Assembly: GCF_900996245.1 (NCBI RefSeq) | Contig: NZ_CAAJGK010000050.1 | Span: forward strand, 1 to 64,000 | Origin: Paraburkholderia sp. BCC1886 | GTDB lineage: Bacteria > Pseudomonadota > Gammaproteobacteria > Burkholderiales > Burkholderiaceae | DNA: 64,000 bases | Direction of reading: 5' to 3' | Part shown: positions 17,799 through 25,926 of the stretch, piece after piece | Layout of the letters: each line of letters begins with the position of its first letter | Position numbering within the stretch: position 1 is the first letter of the stretch | Notes under the pieces: model-generated | Database searches by the model: none | What the model saw: the letters and a program-made list of their open reading frames with translations, nothing else | What the model was told of the DNA's origin: nothing | Position numbers and translations under genes: made by a program

Positions 17799-18209
17799 TC
17801 AGCGCGCGAAGCTCGCTTCAGCGCCGTTCTCGACTAGCGCTTTCAGCTTTTGACTTGCATGGAACGTCACAACGCGGCGTGCGGCGATAGGAATCGCCTC
17901 GCCGGTTTTCGGATTTCTGCCGGGACGCTGGGGTTTGTCGCGCAACTGGAAATTGCCGAACCCGGACAGCTTCACGCTATCCCCACTCTCCAGCGCATCG
18001 CGGATCACCTCGAAAAACGCCTCGACCATGTCTTTCGCTTCGCGCTTGTTGAGCCCGACATTGTCGAACAGCAACTCGGCAAGTTCCGCTTTAGTGAGCG
18101 TCGGTGTTTCCGTAGAAACAGAGGCGGGTGATGTCGGAATATCGCGAATCATGGCGCTGCGTTGCGCCGTAAGAAGAGCTTCGAAATCACTCGAGTTCAT
18201 TTCATTCAT
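17799..18209 (-). CDS. ihfA: Integration host factor subunit alpha, N-terminally extended
   Basis: IHF-alpha pairs with IHF-beta to bend DNA at specific sites in recombination, replication and transcription. The IHF/HU core starts at LTKAELAELLFDNVGLNKREAK and includes the DNA-binding arm region GRNPKTGEAIPIAARRVVTF, where the proline inserts between base pairs. Compared with the usual size of about 100 residues, there is an N-terminal extension of about 37 residues (SSDFEALLTAQRSAM and on). I placed the start at the ATG at 18209; the ATG at 18200 is an alternative, and neither has a strong ribosome site. It follows pheT as in other proteobacteria. Confidence 0.92.
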   Translation of the reverse strand: MNEMNSSDFEALLTAQRSAMIRDIPTSPASVSTETPTLTKAELAELLFDNVGLNKREAKDMVEAFFEVIRDALESGDSVKLSGFGNFQLRDKPQRPGRNPKTGEAIPIAARRVVTFHASQKLKALVENGAEASFAR

Positions 18210-18278
18210 ATCTATCAAATGGCGCGCCAAGCAGAAACGAAAGTTGCGAGAAAATGCCGTGCAAATGTTAAATGCGGG

Positions 18279-20714
18279 TTATCCACGCAACCGTGCGCCA
18301 TAGACTCGAGCCAGACGTTCCACGAGGGTTTGAATGGCCAGATCGACCGTTTCATCCTGAAGGGTCCCGCCAGTATCTTGCAAGGTCACACGGAACGCAA
18401 GGCTTTTCTCATGCGCTGCCAGGCCGCCGGAAGTGTTTGATTTTGGACGGAATTCGTCAAAAAGCACGACCTTCTGAACGGACTTGCAAGCCGGTTCCGA
18501 CTGCGCGTTCTGCAGCTCGTCGAGCAGTGCCTGAACCTCGATTTTCTGGTCGACCACGACTGCGATATCGCGACGAACCGGCTGGAATTTAGACACGTCA
18601 CCCGGAGTCGGCAATACTCGCTGCATTAATGCTTCTGCTTCGATTTCGAACAGAATCGGCGCATGCGGCAGATCGTATTTCTGCATCCAGCGCGGATGTA
18701 ATTCACCAATCCAGCCCACTGCGCGACCATTCAGTTCGATACGCGCGCTGCGTCCCGGATGCAATGCCGGATGCTCACCTTTCACGAATCGTGCGACCGC
18801 GGGAGCGAGCACCGCTTCGAGATCGCCCTTCACGTCGAAGTAGTCGACGGTGCGCGTCGGCGCGCCCCATTGTTCGTCGAGCGCGGCGCCGTACGCGAGG
18901 CCGCCGATCATCTTCGGTTGCGCGAAACCTTCGACGGTCAGCTCGCCGGCTTTGATCGACGGATCGTGCAGGAACACGCGGCCCGCTTCGAACACCCGCA
19001 CGCGGTCGGCGGCGCGACGGTTCAGGTTGGTCCGCAGCACGTTGATCAGGCTGCCGAACAGCGTCGTGCGCATGACCGAGAGCTGGCTGGCGATCGGGTT
19101 GAGCAGACGCACGGGCTTGTCGTTGCCCGCGAAGTCCTGCTCCCACTCGGCATCGACGAAACTGAAGTTGACGGTTTCCGCGTAATCGCGCGCGGCGATG
19201 GCGTGACGGATGACGTGGATGGAGCGCTGCGTTTCGTTGGTCGCGCGCATTTCGCTGGTCGCGACCGGCGGGCGGGCGGGAATCTTTTCGAAGCCGTAGA
19301 TGCGCGCGACTTCTTCGATCAGGTCCTCTTCGATCTCGATGTCGAAGCGGTACGACGGCGGCATGACCGAGAAGGTATCGCCATCGTGTTCGAACGAAAG
19401 GCCGAGCCGCGTGAAGATTTGCGCGATCTCGTCCGCGCCGATCTTCACACCGATGATGCGGTTCGCGCGCGAGACCCGCATCTCGACCGGCGTGCGCGTG
19501 GGCAGGTTGACGATCTGATCGTCCACCGGACCGGCCGCGCCGCCGCAGATGTCGAGAATCAGTTGCGTAATGCGCTCGATGTGCTCGACGGTCGTCGCAT
19601 AGTCGACGCCGCGTTCGAAACGGTGACCCGCATCCGTCGAAAAGTTGTATTTGCGCGAACGGCCGCGAATGCTGTCCGGCCACCAGAATGCGGCTTCCAG
19701 ATAGATGTTGGCGGTGTCGAGCGTGACGGCCGTGCTGTCGCCGCCCATGATGCCGGCGAGACTTTCGATGTGCTGCTCGTCGGCAATCACGCCGACCGTT
19801 TCATCCAGTTCGACGGTGTTGCCGTTGAGCAGCTTGAGCGTTTCGCCCTTGCGGCCCCAGCGCACGTCCATGCCGCCGTGAATCTTGTCCAGATCGAACA
19901 CGTGCGACGGACGGCCGAGTTCGAGCATCACGTAGTTGGAGATGTCGACCAGCGCCGAGATGCTGCGCTGGCCCGAACGCTCGAGACGCTGCACCATCCA
20001 TTGCGGCGATTTCGCGCGCGCATTGACGCCGCGAATGACGCGGCCCGAGAAGCGGCCGCACAGATCGGGCGCCGAGATTTTTACGGGCAGCGTTTCGTCG
20101 AGCTTCACTTCGGCCGGCTTGATCTCGAGGGGACGCAACGGTGCGCCGGTGATGGCCGACGTTTCGCGCGCGACGCCGAACACCGACAGGCAGTCCGCCT
20201 TGTTCGGCGTGAGCTTGACTTCGAAAACGGTGTCGTCGAGCTCGAGCGTGTCGCGAATGTCCTGGCCGATCGGCGTATCGTCCGGCAGGATCAGCAGACC
20301 GCTATGGTCTTCGGAGAGTTTCAGTTCGCGTGCCGAGCAGAGCATGCCCTGGCTTTCGACACCGCGCAGTTTGGAGAGCTTGATCGCGAATGGCGCGCCG
20401 CCCTCTTCGGCCGGCGGCAATTCCGCGCCGACCAGCGCGACCGGCACCTTGATGCCCGGCGCCACGTTCGGCGCTCCGCACACGATGTTCAAGGTCGCGC
20501 CCGTTCCGGCGTTCACCTGACAGACGTTGAGCTTGTCCGCGTCCGGGTGCTTGACGACTTCGAGCACCTGACCCACGACGATCTTCGTGGTCGGCGGCGC
20601 AGCCGGGCGCAGGTCTTCGACTTCGAGACCCGCCATGGTCAACGCGTGCGACAGCTCATCGGTCGTCAGTTGCGGATCGACAAAAGTTCTCAGCCAGGAT
20701 TCCGGGAATTGCAT
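18279..20714 (-). CDS. pheT: Phenylalanyl-tRNA synthetase beta subunit
   Basis: The 811-residue beta chain forms the (alpha-beta)2 enzyme that charges tRNA-Phe. The N-terminal EMAPII-like tRNA-binding domain (VVGQVLEVVKHPDADKL, about 46-62) is followed by the B3/B4 editing region, the B5 domain, the catalytic-like core and a C-terminal anticodon-binding ferredoxin-fold domain (SKFQPVRRDIAVVVDQ). Length is normal. It is downstream of pheS and upstream of ihfA on the same strand. The ATG start codes for MQFPESWLRTFV, the conserved beginning. Confidence 0.97.
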   Translation of the reverse strand: MQFPESWLRTFVDPQLTTDELSHALTMAGLEVEDLRPAAPPTTKIVVGQVLEVVKHPDADKLNVCQVNAGTGATLNIVCGAPNVAPGIKVPVALVGAELPPAEEGGAPFAIKLSKLRGVESQGMLCSARELKLSEDHSGLLILPDDTPIGQDIRDTLELDDTVFEVKLTPNKADCLSVFGVARETSAITGAPLRPLEIKPAEVKLDETLPVKISAPDLCGRFSGRVIRGVNARAKSPQWMVQRLERSGQRSISALVDISNYVMLELGRPSHVFDLDKIHGGMDVRWGRKGETLKLLNGNTVELDETVGVIADEQHIESLAGIMGGDSTAVTLDTANIYLEAAFWWPDSIRGRSRKYNFSTDAGHRFERGVDYATTVEHIERITQLILDICGGAAGPVDDQIVNLPTRTPVEMRVSRANRIIGVKIGADEIAQIFTRLGLSFEHDGDTFSVMPPSYRFDIEIEEDLIEEVARIYGFEKIPARPPVATSEMRATNETQRSIHVIRHAIAARDYAETVNFSFVDAEWEQDFAGNDKPVRLLNPIASQLSVMRTTLFGSLINVLRTNLNRRAADRVRVFEAGRVFLHDPSIKAGELTVEGFAQPKMIGGLAYGAALDEQWGAPTRTVDYFDVKGDLEAVLAPAVARFVKGEHPALHPGRSARIELNGRAVGWIGELHPRWMQKYDLPHAPILFEIEAEALMQRVLPTPGDVSKFQPVRRDIAVVVDQKIEVQALLDELQNAQSEPACKSVQKVVLFDEFRPKSNTSGGLAAHEKSLAFRVTLQDTGGTLQDETVDLAIQTLVERLARVYGARLRG

Positions 20715-20845
20715 GGTTCTGTGTACGTTCTGATCAGGTTAGGTCCACGTCCGGCGGCGCTTCGATACTCGTCTTTTACGAGCACTGCCGGGGACGCTGG
20801 CTTGACGCTTATAGCGCGTTCGGCGTGGCGGCTCGATGCGCCGTC

Positions 20846-21859
20846 TTAGGCGAACTGGCGCAGGAAACGCAGGTCGTTTTCGAAAAACAGACGCAGGTCC
20901 TGCACGCCATAGCGCAGCATGGTGAGACGTTCGAGTCCGCTACCGAAAGCAAAACCGATATAGCGTTCCGGGTCCAGACCCATGTTGCGGATGACCGTGG
21001 GATGAACCTGGCCGGAGCCGGAAATTTCGAGCCACTTGCCGGCGTTCTTGCCCGTTTCGAACTTCATGTCGATTTCGGCCGACGGTTCGGTGAACGGGAA
21101 ATACGACGGACGGAAGCGCACGAGAATGTCGTCGCGCTCGAAGAATTTTTTCAGGAAGTCGGTGTAGACGCCTTTCAGATCGGCGAAGCTGATGTTCTCA
21201 TCGATCCACAGGCCTTCGACCTGGTTGAACATCGGCGAGTGCGTCGCGTCGCTGTCCACCCGGTAGGTGCGGCCCGGCACGATCACCTTGATCGGCGGCG
21301 TGTTGGTGCGGGCGTAACGAACCTGCATCGGGCTCGTGTGCGTGCGCAGCAGCAACTGGCGGCCGTCGGCGTCTTTACCGTCGACGTAGAACGTGTCCTG
21401 CATCGAACGCGCCGGATGGTTTTCCGGGCTGTTCAGCGAGGTGAAGTTGTACCAGTCGGTTTCGATTTCGGGGCCGTCGGCCACGTCGAAACCGATCGTG
21501 CGGAAAATCTGCTCGACGCGTTCCCACGTGCGCATGACCGGGTGCAGGCTGCCGGCGCCGGTACCACGACCGGGCAACGTCACGTCGATGGCTTCGGCGG
21601 CAAGGCGCTGATTCAACAGCGCGTCGGCCAGCGCCTGGCGGCGCGCCGTCAATGCGGCTTCCACTTGTTGCTTGACGAGGTTGATCCGTGCGCCTTCGGT
21701 CTTGCGCGTGTCAGGATCGAGCTTGCCAAGACCCTTCAGCAGCTCGGTCAGCGCACCCGATTTGCCGAGAAAGCGGGCTTTCTCGTTCTCGAGGGTGGTG
21801 ATGTCGGAGGCTTCTGCGAAGGCTTTTTGCGCGTCGGCGACAATCTGGTCCAGATCCAT
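20846..21859 (-). CDS. pheS: Phenylalanyl-tRNA synthetase alpha subunit
   Basis: The 337-residue alpha chain carries the class II active site. Motifs seen are MFNQVEGLWIDENISFADLKG (motif 2 region), FRPSYFPFTEPSAEIDMKF and the motif 3 end GLERLTMLRYGVQDLRLF. The N-terminus forms the coiled-coil that holds tRNA. Two in-frame ATGs exist, at 21868 and 21859; I use 21859 (MDLDQIV), which gives the length usual in the genus. A strong hairpin lies between rplT and this gene. pheT follows after 131 bp. Confidence 0.96.
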   Translation of the reverse strand: MDLDQIVADAQKAFAEASDITTLENEKARFLGKSGALTELLKGLGKLDPDTRKTEGARINLVKQQVEAALTARRQALADALLNQRLAAEAIDVTLPGRGTGAGSLHPVMRTWERVEQIFRTIGFDVADGPEIETDWYNFTSLNSPENHPARSMQDTFYVDGKDADGRQLLLRTHTSPMQVRYARTNTPPIKVIVPGRTYRVDSDATHSPMFNQVEGLWIDENISFADLKGVYTDFLKKFFERDDILVRFRPSYFPFTEPSAEIDMKFETGKNAGKWLEISGSGQVHPTVIRNMGLDPERYIGFAFGSGLERLTMLRYGVQDLRLFFENDLRFLRQFA

Positions 21860-21909
21860 TGATCCCATCTTTCAACGTCAGTGTTCAATCGAAGCAAAAC
21901 TGGTTCTAC

Positions 21910-21949
21910 CAACAAAAACGGGGCTCGGTGAGGAGCCCCGTTTTTGTTG
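21910..21949 (-). terminator. Perfect 17-bp hairpin between rplT and pheS (terminator or attenuator)
   Basis: CAACAAAAACGGGGCTC pairs with GAGCCCCGTTTTTGTTG across a 6-nt loop, with a T5 run inside the 3' arm. It works as an intrinsic terminator on either strand. On the minus strand it separates rplT from pheST, either ending the infC-rpmI-rplT transcript or attenuating pheST. No phenylalanine-rich leader peptide is seen in front of it. Confidence 0.85.
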
Positions 21950-22015
21950 CAGCGTCACCGAGACTACCGGATATTCGCTGCAACGAACCACGCAGTTTAA
22001 TTGCCCAAAGCGCAA

Positions 22016-22375
22016 TCAGGCTGCAACGGCGGCTTTCACCTGCTGAACGATCGCAGCAAAAGCAGCCTTGTCGAACACAGCCATGTCGGCCAGCACCTTG
22101 CGGTCGAGTTCGATCGAGGCCTTCTTCAGGCCGTTGATGAACACGCTGTACGTCATGTCGTGCTGACGCACCGCCGCGTTGATACGCGTGATCCACAAAG
22201 CACGGAACACACGCTTCTTGTTGCGGCGATCGCGGTAGGCGTATTGGCCTGCGCGCATGACCGCCTGCTTGGCGATGCGATAGACGTTATTGCGACGGCC
22301 GCGGTAACCCTTGGCCAGCTTGATGATCTTCTTGTGACGGGCCCGTGCGGTAACCCCACGTTTTACTCGAGGCAT
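22016..22375 (-). CDS. rplT: 50S ribosomal protein L20
   Basis: The 119-residue protein begins [18 protein letters not shown], which is typical of L20, and has the basic N-terminal helix and the C-terminal [20 protein letters not shown] globular part. L20 binds 23S rRNA early in 50S assembly, and in enterobacteria it represses translation of its own operon. It lies 29 bp after rpmI, the universal partner. Confidence 0.98.
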
Positions 22376-22404
22376 GTCTTGCTCCTATGAGTGTCGGTTA
22401 AGGG

Positions 22405-22602
22405 TTAAGCGAACGGCAGCATTGCGCGCACGGAGTTCAGATCGGAATCATGAACTGCCGTCGAACCGCGCAAATGGCGTTTGTTCTTGGTGGTCTTCTT
22501 GGTAAGAATGTGGCGCTTGAAGGCTTGACCGCGCTTGACGGTACCGCCCGGACGCACCACGAAGCGCTTTGCAGCACTCTTCTTGGTCTTCATCTTCGGC
22601 AT
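22405..22602 (-). CDS. rpmI: 50S ribosomal protein L35
   Basis: The 65-residue protein MPKMKTKKSAAKRF... is a clear L35: basic, with GTVKRGQAFKRHILTKKT and RHLRG. The start at 22602 is the conserved one; the reading frame stays open upstream but those codons have no similarity to the family. It is preceded by an unusually long 284-bp gap after infC that contains a strong hairpin and is followed by rplT. Confidence 0.98.
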   Translation of the reverse strand: MPKMKTKKSAAKRFVVRPGGTVKRGQAFKRHILTKKTTKNKRHLRGSTAVHDSDLNSVRAMLPFA

Positions 22603-22844
22603 GACAACTCCATTATTAGATGGATATGGGTGTGCGGTCGGCCTGCTGGCCACGACCCGCCCTTCGAAACCCATTCCACTTGGTATGCAGACCGCCGATA
22701 CCGCCGGCAGCCGCTTTCCAGATACGTTGCCCATTTGCGTGGGCACCGCTCCGAAACCTTGCCGATTCCGCGCCGGACACCCGACGTGGATCGCTTGAAT
22801 CTGGTTGAGACTTGCTGAACCGGCTTGCTGAATCGTTCAGACAC

Positions 22845-22884
22845 AACCCGAGTGCGCGCCACATGGCGCGCCGCCACTCAGGTT
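22845..22884 (-). other. Long hairpin just after infC, candidate regulatory RNA structure for rpmI-rplT
   Basis: Only 2 bp past the infC stop, AACCTGAGT pairs with ACTCGGGTT (one mismatch) and, inside it, GCGCGCCA pairs with TGGCGCGC around a 2-nt loop, with GCG left unpaired on one side. No U-run follows, so it is not a standard terminator. The 284-bp infC-rpmI spacer would suit an L20-responsive leader, known in enterobacteria; this role here is inference. Confidence 0.5.
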
Positions 22885-22886
22885 GC

Positions 22887-23411
22887 TTACTTCTTTTTCT
22901 TCGGAGCGAGCACCATGATCATCTGGCGCCCTTCCATTTTCGGCATTTGCTCGACCTGACCGACTTCGTCGAGGTCCGTGCGCAAGCGCTCGAGCATGCG
23001 CATACCAATTTCCTGGTGAGCCATTTCACGGCCACGGAAACGCAACGTGATTTTCGTCTTGTCGCCGTCGTCGAGGAAGCGAATGAGGTTGCGCAGTTTG
23101 ACGTTGTAGTCGCCGTCGTCGGTACCCGGGCGGAATTTGACTTCCTTGACCTGGACGACCTTCTGCTTGAGCTTGGCCTCGTGCTGCTTTTTCGCTTCCG
23201 AGTACTTGAACTTGCCGTAGTCCATCAATCGGCAAACCGGCGGGACCGCTTGCGGAGCGATTTCGACCAGATCCACGTCTTGCTGTTCCGACATGCGGAA
23301 CGCATCAGCGAGTTTCACGATGCCGAGCGGTTCGTTCTCGACTCCGACCAGACGCACCTCGGGTGCCGTAATTTCACCGTTGATGCGGTGCGCAGACTTA
23401 TCAGTAGCGAT
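22887..23411 (-). CDS. infC: Translation initiation factor IF-3 with AUC start codon
   Basis: IF-3 binds the 30S subunit, prevents subunit joining and checks start codons. The reading frame with the conserved N-terminus (ATDKSAHRINGEITAPEVRL) begins at an ATC codon at 23411, with AAAGGA 8 nt upstream; the first usual start in frame, a GTG at 23357, would remove the conserved N-terminal segment. From ATC the protein is 174 residues, close to the usual 175-180. Rare AUU/AUC starts in infC are known and allow IF-3 to repress its own synthesis. The C-terminal PKKKK end is present. Confidence 0.95.
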   Translation of the reverse strand: MATDKSAHRINGEITAPEVRLVGVENEPLGIVKLADAFRMSEQQDVDLVEIAPQAVPPVCRLMDYGKFKYSEAKKQHEAKLKQKVVQVKEVKFRPGTDDGDYNVKLRNLIRFLDDGDKTKITLRFRGREMAHQEIGMRMLERLRTDLDEVGQVEQMPKMEGRQMIMVLAPKKKK

Positions 23412-23459
23412 GTTACGTTTCCTTTAAAAATTAAAAAAACGAGCCGGGCTGCAAGTGGC

Positions 23460-25367
23460 TTAGTTGAACGACTGCACGTCCTGACGCAGACGCTCAATGA
23501 AGGTATCGAGAGGCATCACACCCAGATCGACACCACCACGGGCACGCACGGCTACCGTTTGGGCTTCACGCTCTTTGTCGCCGACCACCAGCAGGTACGG
23601 GACCTTCTCCAGCGTGTGCTCGCGTATTTTATAGCTAATCTTCTCGTTGCGCAAATCGGCCTCTACTCTAACCCCTTGTTTTTGCAACGATTGGGCTAGC
23701 GACTGCGCATATTCAGTCTGACTTTCTGCGATATTCATGACCACAACCTGCATGGGCGCGAGCCACGACGGCATTGCACCAGCATGGTGCTCGATCAGAA
23801 TGCCGAGAAAACGCTCCATGGATCCGACGATTGCACGGTGCAGCATGATGGGTCGGCGACGGCTATTGTCCTCGGCGACATACTCGGCGCCGAGGCGCTC
23901 CGGCAGCACCATGTCGAGCTGCAACGTGCCGCATTGCCACGACCGGCCCAGTGCATCCTTGATGTGATACTCGACCTTCGGGCCGTAGAAAGCGCCCTCG
24001 CCCGGCAGCTCTTCCCACGTCACGCCGCAGGCCGTCAACGCTTCACGCAGACCCTGTTCCGCCCGATCCCACGTCTCGTCGGTGCCAGCGCGCGCATCCG
24101 GGCGCAGCGACAGCTTGATCTCGACGTTGTCGAAGCCGAAGTCTTTATAGACGCTCATCGCGAGCGTATTGAAGGCAATGGATTCGCTGATGAACTGGCT
24201 TTCGGTACAGAAGATATGCGCGTCGTCCTGCACGAAACCACGCACTCGCATCAGGCCGTGCAACGCACCCGACGATTCGTTGCGATGGCACGAGCCAAAC
24301 TCGGCGTAACGCAGCGGCAAATCGCGATACGAGCGCAGACCATGGTTGAACACCTGTACGTGGCCCGGGCAGTTCATCGGCTTGATCGCGTAATCGCGCT
24401 TTTCCGATTCCGTCGTGAACATGTTTTCACGATAGTTCTGCCAGTGTCCCGACGCTTCCCACAGCGAGCGGTCCATGATCATCGGCGTCTTGATTTCAAG
24501 GTAACCGGCGTCGTTCACGCGGCGACGCATGTACTGCTCGACCTGTTGCCACAGCGTCCAGCCACGCGGATGCCAGAACACCATGCCCGGCGACTCGTCC
24601 TGCATATGGAACAGGTCCAGTTGCTTGCCGAGCTTGCGGTGATCGCGCTTCTCCGCTTCCTCGAGCATGTGCAGGTACGCTTCCTGGTCTTCCTTCTTCG
24701 TCCAGGCCGTGCCGTAAATACGCTGCAACTGCTCGTTCTTCGAGTCGCCGCGCCAGTAGGCGCCCGCGACCTTCATCAGCTTGAACACCTTGAGCTTGCC
24801 GGTGGAGGGCACGTGCGGGCCGCGGCACAGATCGGTGAAACCGCCATGCGAGTACAGCTTGATATCGTCGCTGGACGGAATCGATTCGATGATCTCGGCC
24901 TTGTACTTTTCGCCGATGCTCTTGAAGTAGTCGACCGCCTCGTCGCGTGACACGACACGACGCGAAACCGGCTCGTCTTTCTTCGCGAGTTCCTGCATGC
25001 GCTTTTCGATCTTTTCCAGATCTTCCGGCGTGAAGGGGCGGCTATAGGCGAAGTCGTAGTAGAAGCCGTTGTCGATGACCGGGCCGATCGTCACCTGCGC
25101 TTCCGGAAACAGGCTCTTCACCGCATATGCCAGCAAGTGAGCGGCGGAGTGGCGAATGATATCGAGACCGTCGGCGTCTTTCTCGGTGACGATAGCGAGC
25201 GCCACGTCGTGATCGATCAGCGCGGACGTGTCGACCAGCTCGCCGTCGATCTTGCCGCCGAGCGCCGCTTTCGCGAGGCCGGGGCCAATCGACGCGGCCA
25301 CTTCGGCAACGGTCACCGGATGCTCGTATTGTCGAACAGAACCGTCAGGCAGACGTATCGAAACCAT
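23460..25367 (-). CDS. thrS: Threonyl-tRNA synthetase
   Basis: The 635-residue class II enzyme charges tRNA-Thr and edits mischarged serine. Order of domains: TGS (1-60), editing domain with HSAAHLLAYAVKSLFP, catalytic core (WHPRGWTLW; zinc cysteine in MNCPGH; motif 2 FGSCHRNESSGALHGLMRVR), and a C-terminal anticodon domain (LAPMQVVVMNI, VGDKEREAQTVAVR). The start is an ATG with GGAGAG 6 nt upstream. It is first in the translation operon, 48 bp before infC. Confidence 0.97.
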   Translation of the reverse strand: MVSIRLPDGSVRQYEHPVTVAEVAASIGPGLAKAALGGKIDGELVDTSALIDHDVALAIVTEKDADGLDIIRHSAAHLLAYAVKSLFPEAQVTIGPVIDNGFYYDFAYSRPFTPEDLEKIEKRMQELAKKDEPVSRRVVSRDEAVDYFKSIGEKYKAEIIESIPSSDDIKLYSHGGFTDLCRGPHVPSTGKLKVFKLMKVAGAYWRGDSKNEQLQRIYGTAWTKKEDQEAYLHMLEEAEKRDHRKLGKQLDLFHMQDESPGMVFWHPRGWTLWQQVEQYMRRRVNDAGYLEIKTPMIMDRSLWEASGHWQNYRENMFTTESEKRDYAIKPMNCPGHVQVFNHGLRSYRDLPLRYAEFGSCHRNESSGALHGLMRVRGFVQDDAHIFCTESQFISESIAFNTLAMSVYKDFGFDNVEIKLSLRPDARAGTDETWDRAEQGLREALTACGVTWEELPGEGAFYGPKVEYHIKDALGRSWQCGTLQLDMVLPERLGAEYVAEDNSRRRPIMLHRAIVGSMERFLGILIEHHAGAMPSWLAPMQVVVMNIAESQTEYAQSLAQSLQKQGVRVEADLRNEKISYKIREHTLEKVPYLLVVGDKEREAQTVAVRARGGVDLGVMPLDTFIERLRQDVQSFN

Positions 25368-25543
25368 TGCACTCTCTCCGTGATGCCGACCGGCGGCGGC
25401 ACATACGACCCGGCTCGAACGAGCGGGTCAAAAAAGCCAAGAAACCTATTAAACCAACAGCCACGACCCTACAGCCACGCAACATCGATCCAGCACCGCC
25501 CAGCAACGCACGAACATCGCGACACAGGCTCAGAAGCAAAAAA

Positions 25544-25573
25544 AATGCGGCCCCGCTTTCGAGGGGCCGCATT
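25544..25573 (-). terminator. Intrinsic terminator between tRNA-Val and thrS
   Basis: AATGCGGCCCC pairs with GGGGCCGCATT (11 bp, 8-nt loop), followed on the minus strand by a run of T. It ends the transcript that comes from tRNA-Val and the structured RNA segment, and sets the thrS promoter in the remaining 170 bp before the thrS start. Confidence 0.88.
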
Positions 25574-25715
25574 CACATTTCCTGCAAACTACATCGGCGA
25601 AAGTGGTCCTCGACTAGCGTCGCTCCGAAGTGATTTCGGTCAACGTTCGCGGTGTCCGCGGTGCCATTTCCCACTCGCTTTTTGCGCCTGAGCGCTTGCT
25701 GCAGTTTGCGAAACC
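25574..25715 (-). ncRNA. Candidate structured RNA (3' trailer of tRNA-Val or independent small RNA)
   Basis: This segment fills most of the 383-bp gap between tRNA-Val and thrS. Read on the minus strand, GCAAACT (25703-25709) can pair with AGTTTGC (25584-25590) to close a domain; TTTC and GAAA extend it across a small bulge. Inside, GCGAGTGG (25671-25678) pairs with CCAC-TT-TCGC (25597-25606) and encloses hairpins CGCGG/CCGCG (25648-25660) and CCGAA/TTCGG (25625-25639). A strong terminator follows at once. I do not recognise the family, and there is no obvious coding frame. Confidence 0.45.
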
Positions 25716-25750
25716 CCGGCACAACCTGCCAACCGGGATCTCGTTTTCGT

Positions 25751-25827
25751 TGGTAGGCTCGATTGGACTCGAACCAACGACCCCCACCATGTCAAGGTGG
25801 TGCTCTAACCAGCTGAGCTACGAGCCT
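25751..25827 (-). tRNA. tRNA-Val(GAC)
   Basis: On the minus strand the cloverleaf is acceptor AGGCTCG/CGAGCCT, D stem GCTC/GAGC, anticodon stem CCACC/GGTGG with loop TTGACAT (anticodon GAC), T stem GTTGG/CCAAT with TTCGAGT loop, discriminator A and an encoded CCA. Total 77 nt. It lies downstream of relA and upstream of the structured RNA segment on the same strand. Confidence 0.95.
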
Positions 25828-25926
25828 AATGAAGAAACGAGATTATATGGAGCCCCAGAGCACTTGGCAAGCCCTTTTAGGTACTGACTTGAAAAGTTCT
25901 TCGCATTTTCCACGCATGCACATCCG

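Noticed and set aside
18759..20849. 696-codon open frame antisense to pheT
   Set aside because: Composition is that of a shadow frame in high-GC DNA; pheT is certain.
21860..22015. pheST leader peptide with Phe codons
   Set aside because: No short frame with several Phe codons precedes the hairpin on the minus strand.
25368..25543. T-box-like riboswitch ahead of thrS
   Set aside because: No T-box sequence or specifier stem can be found, and T-boxes are essentially absent from betaproteobacteria.
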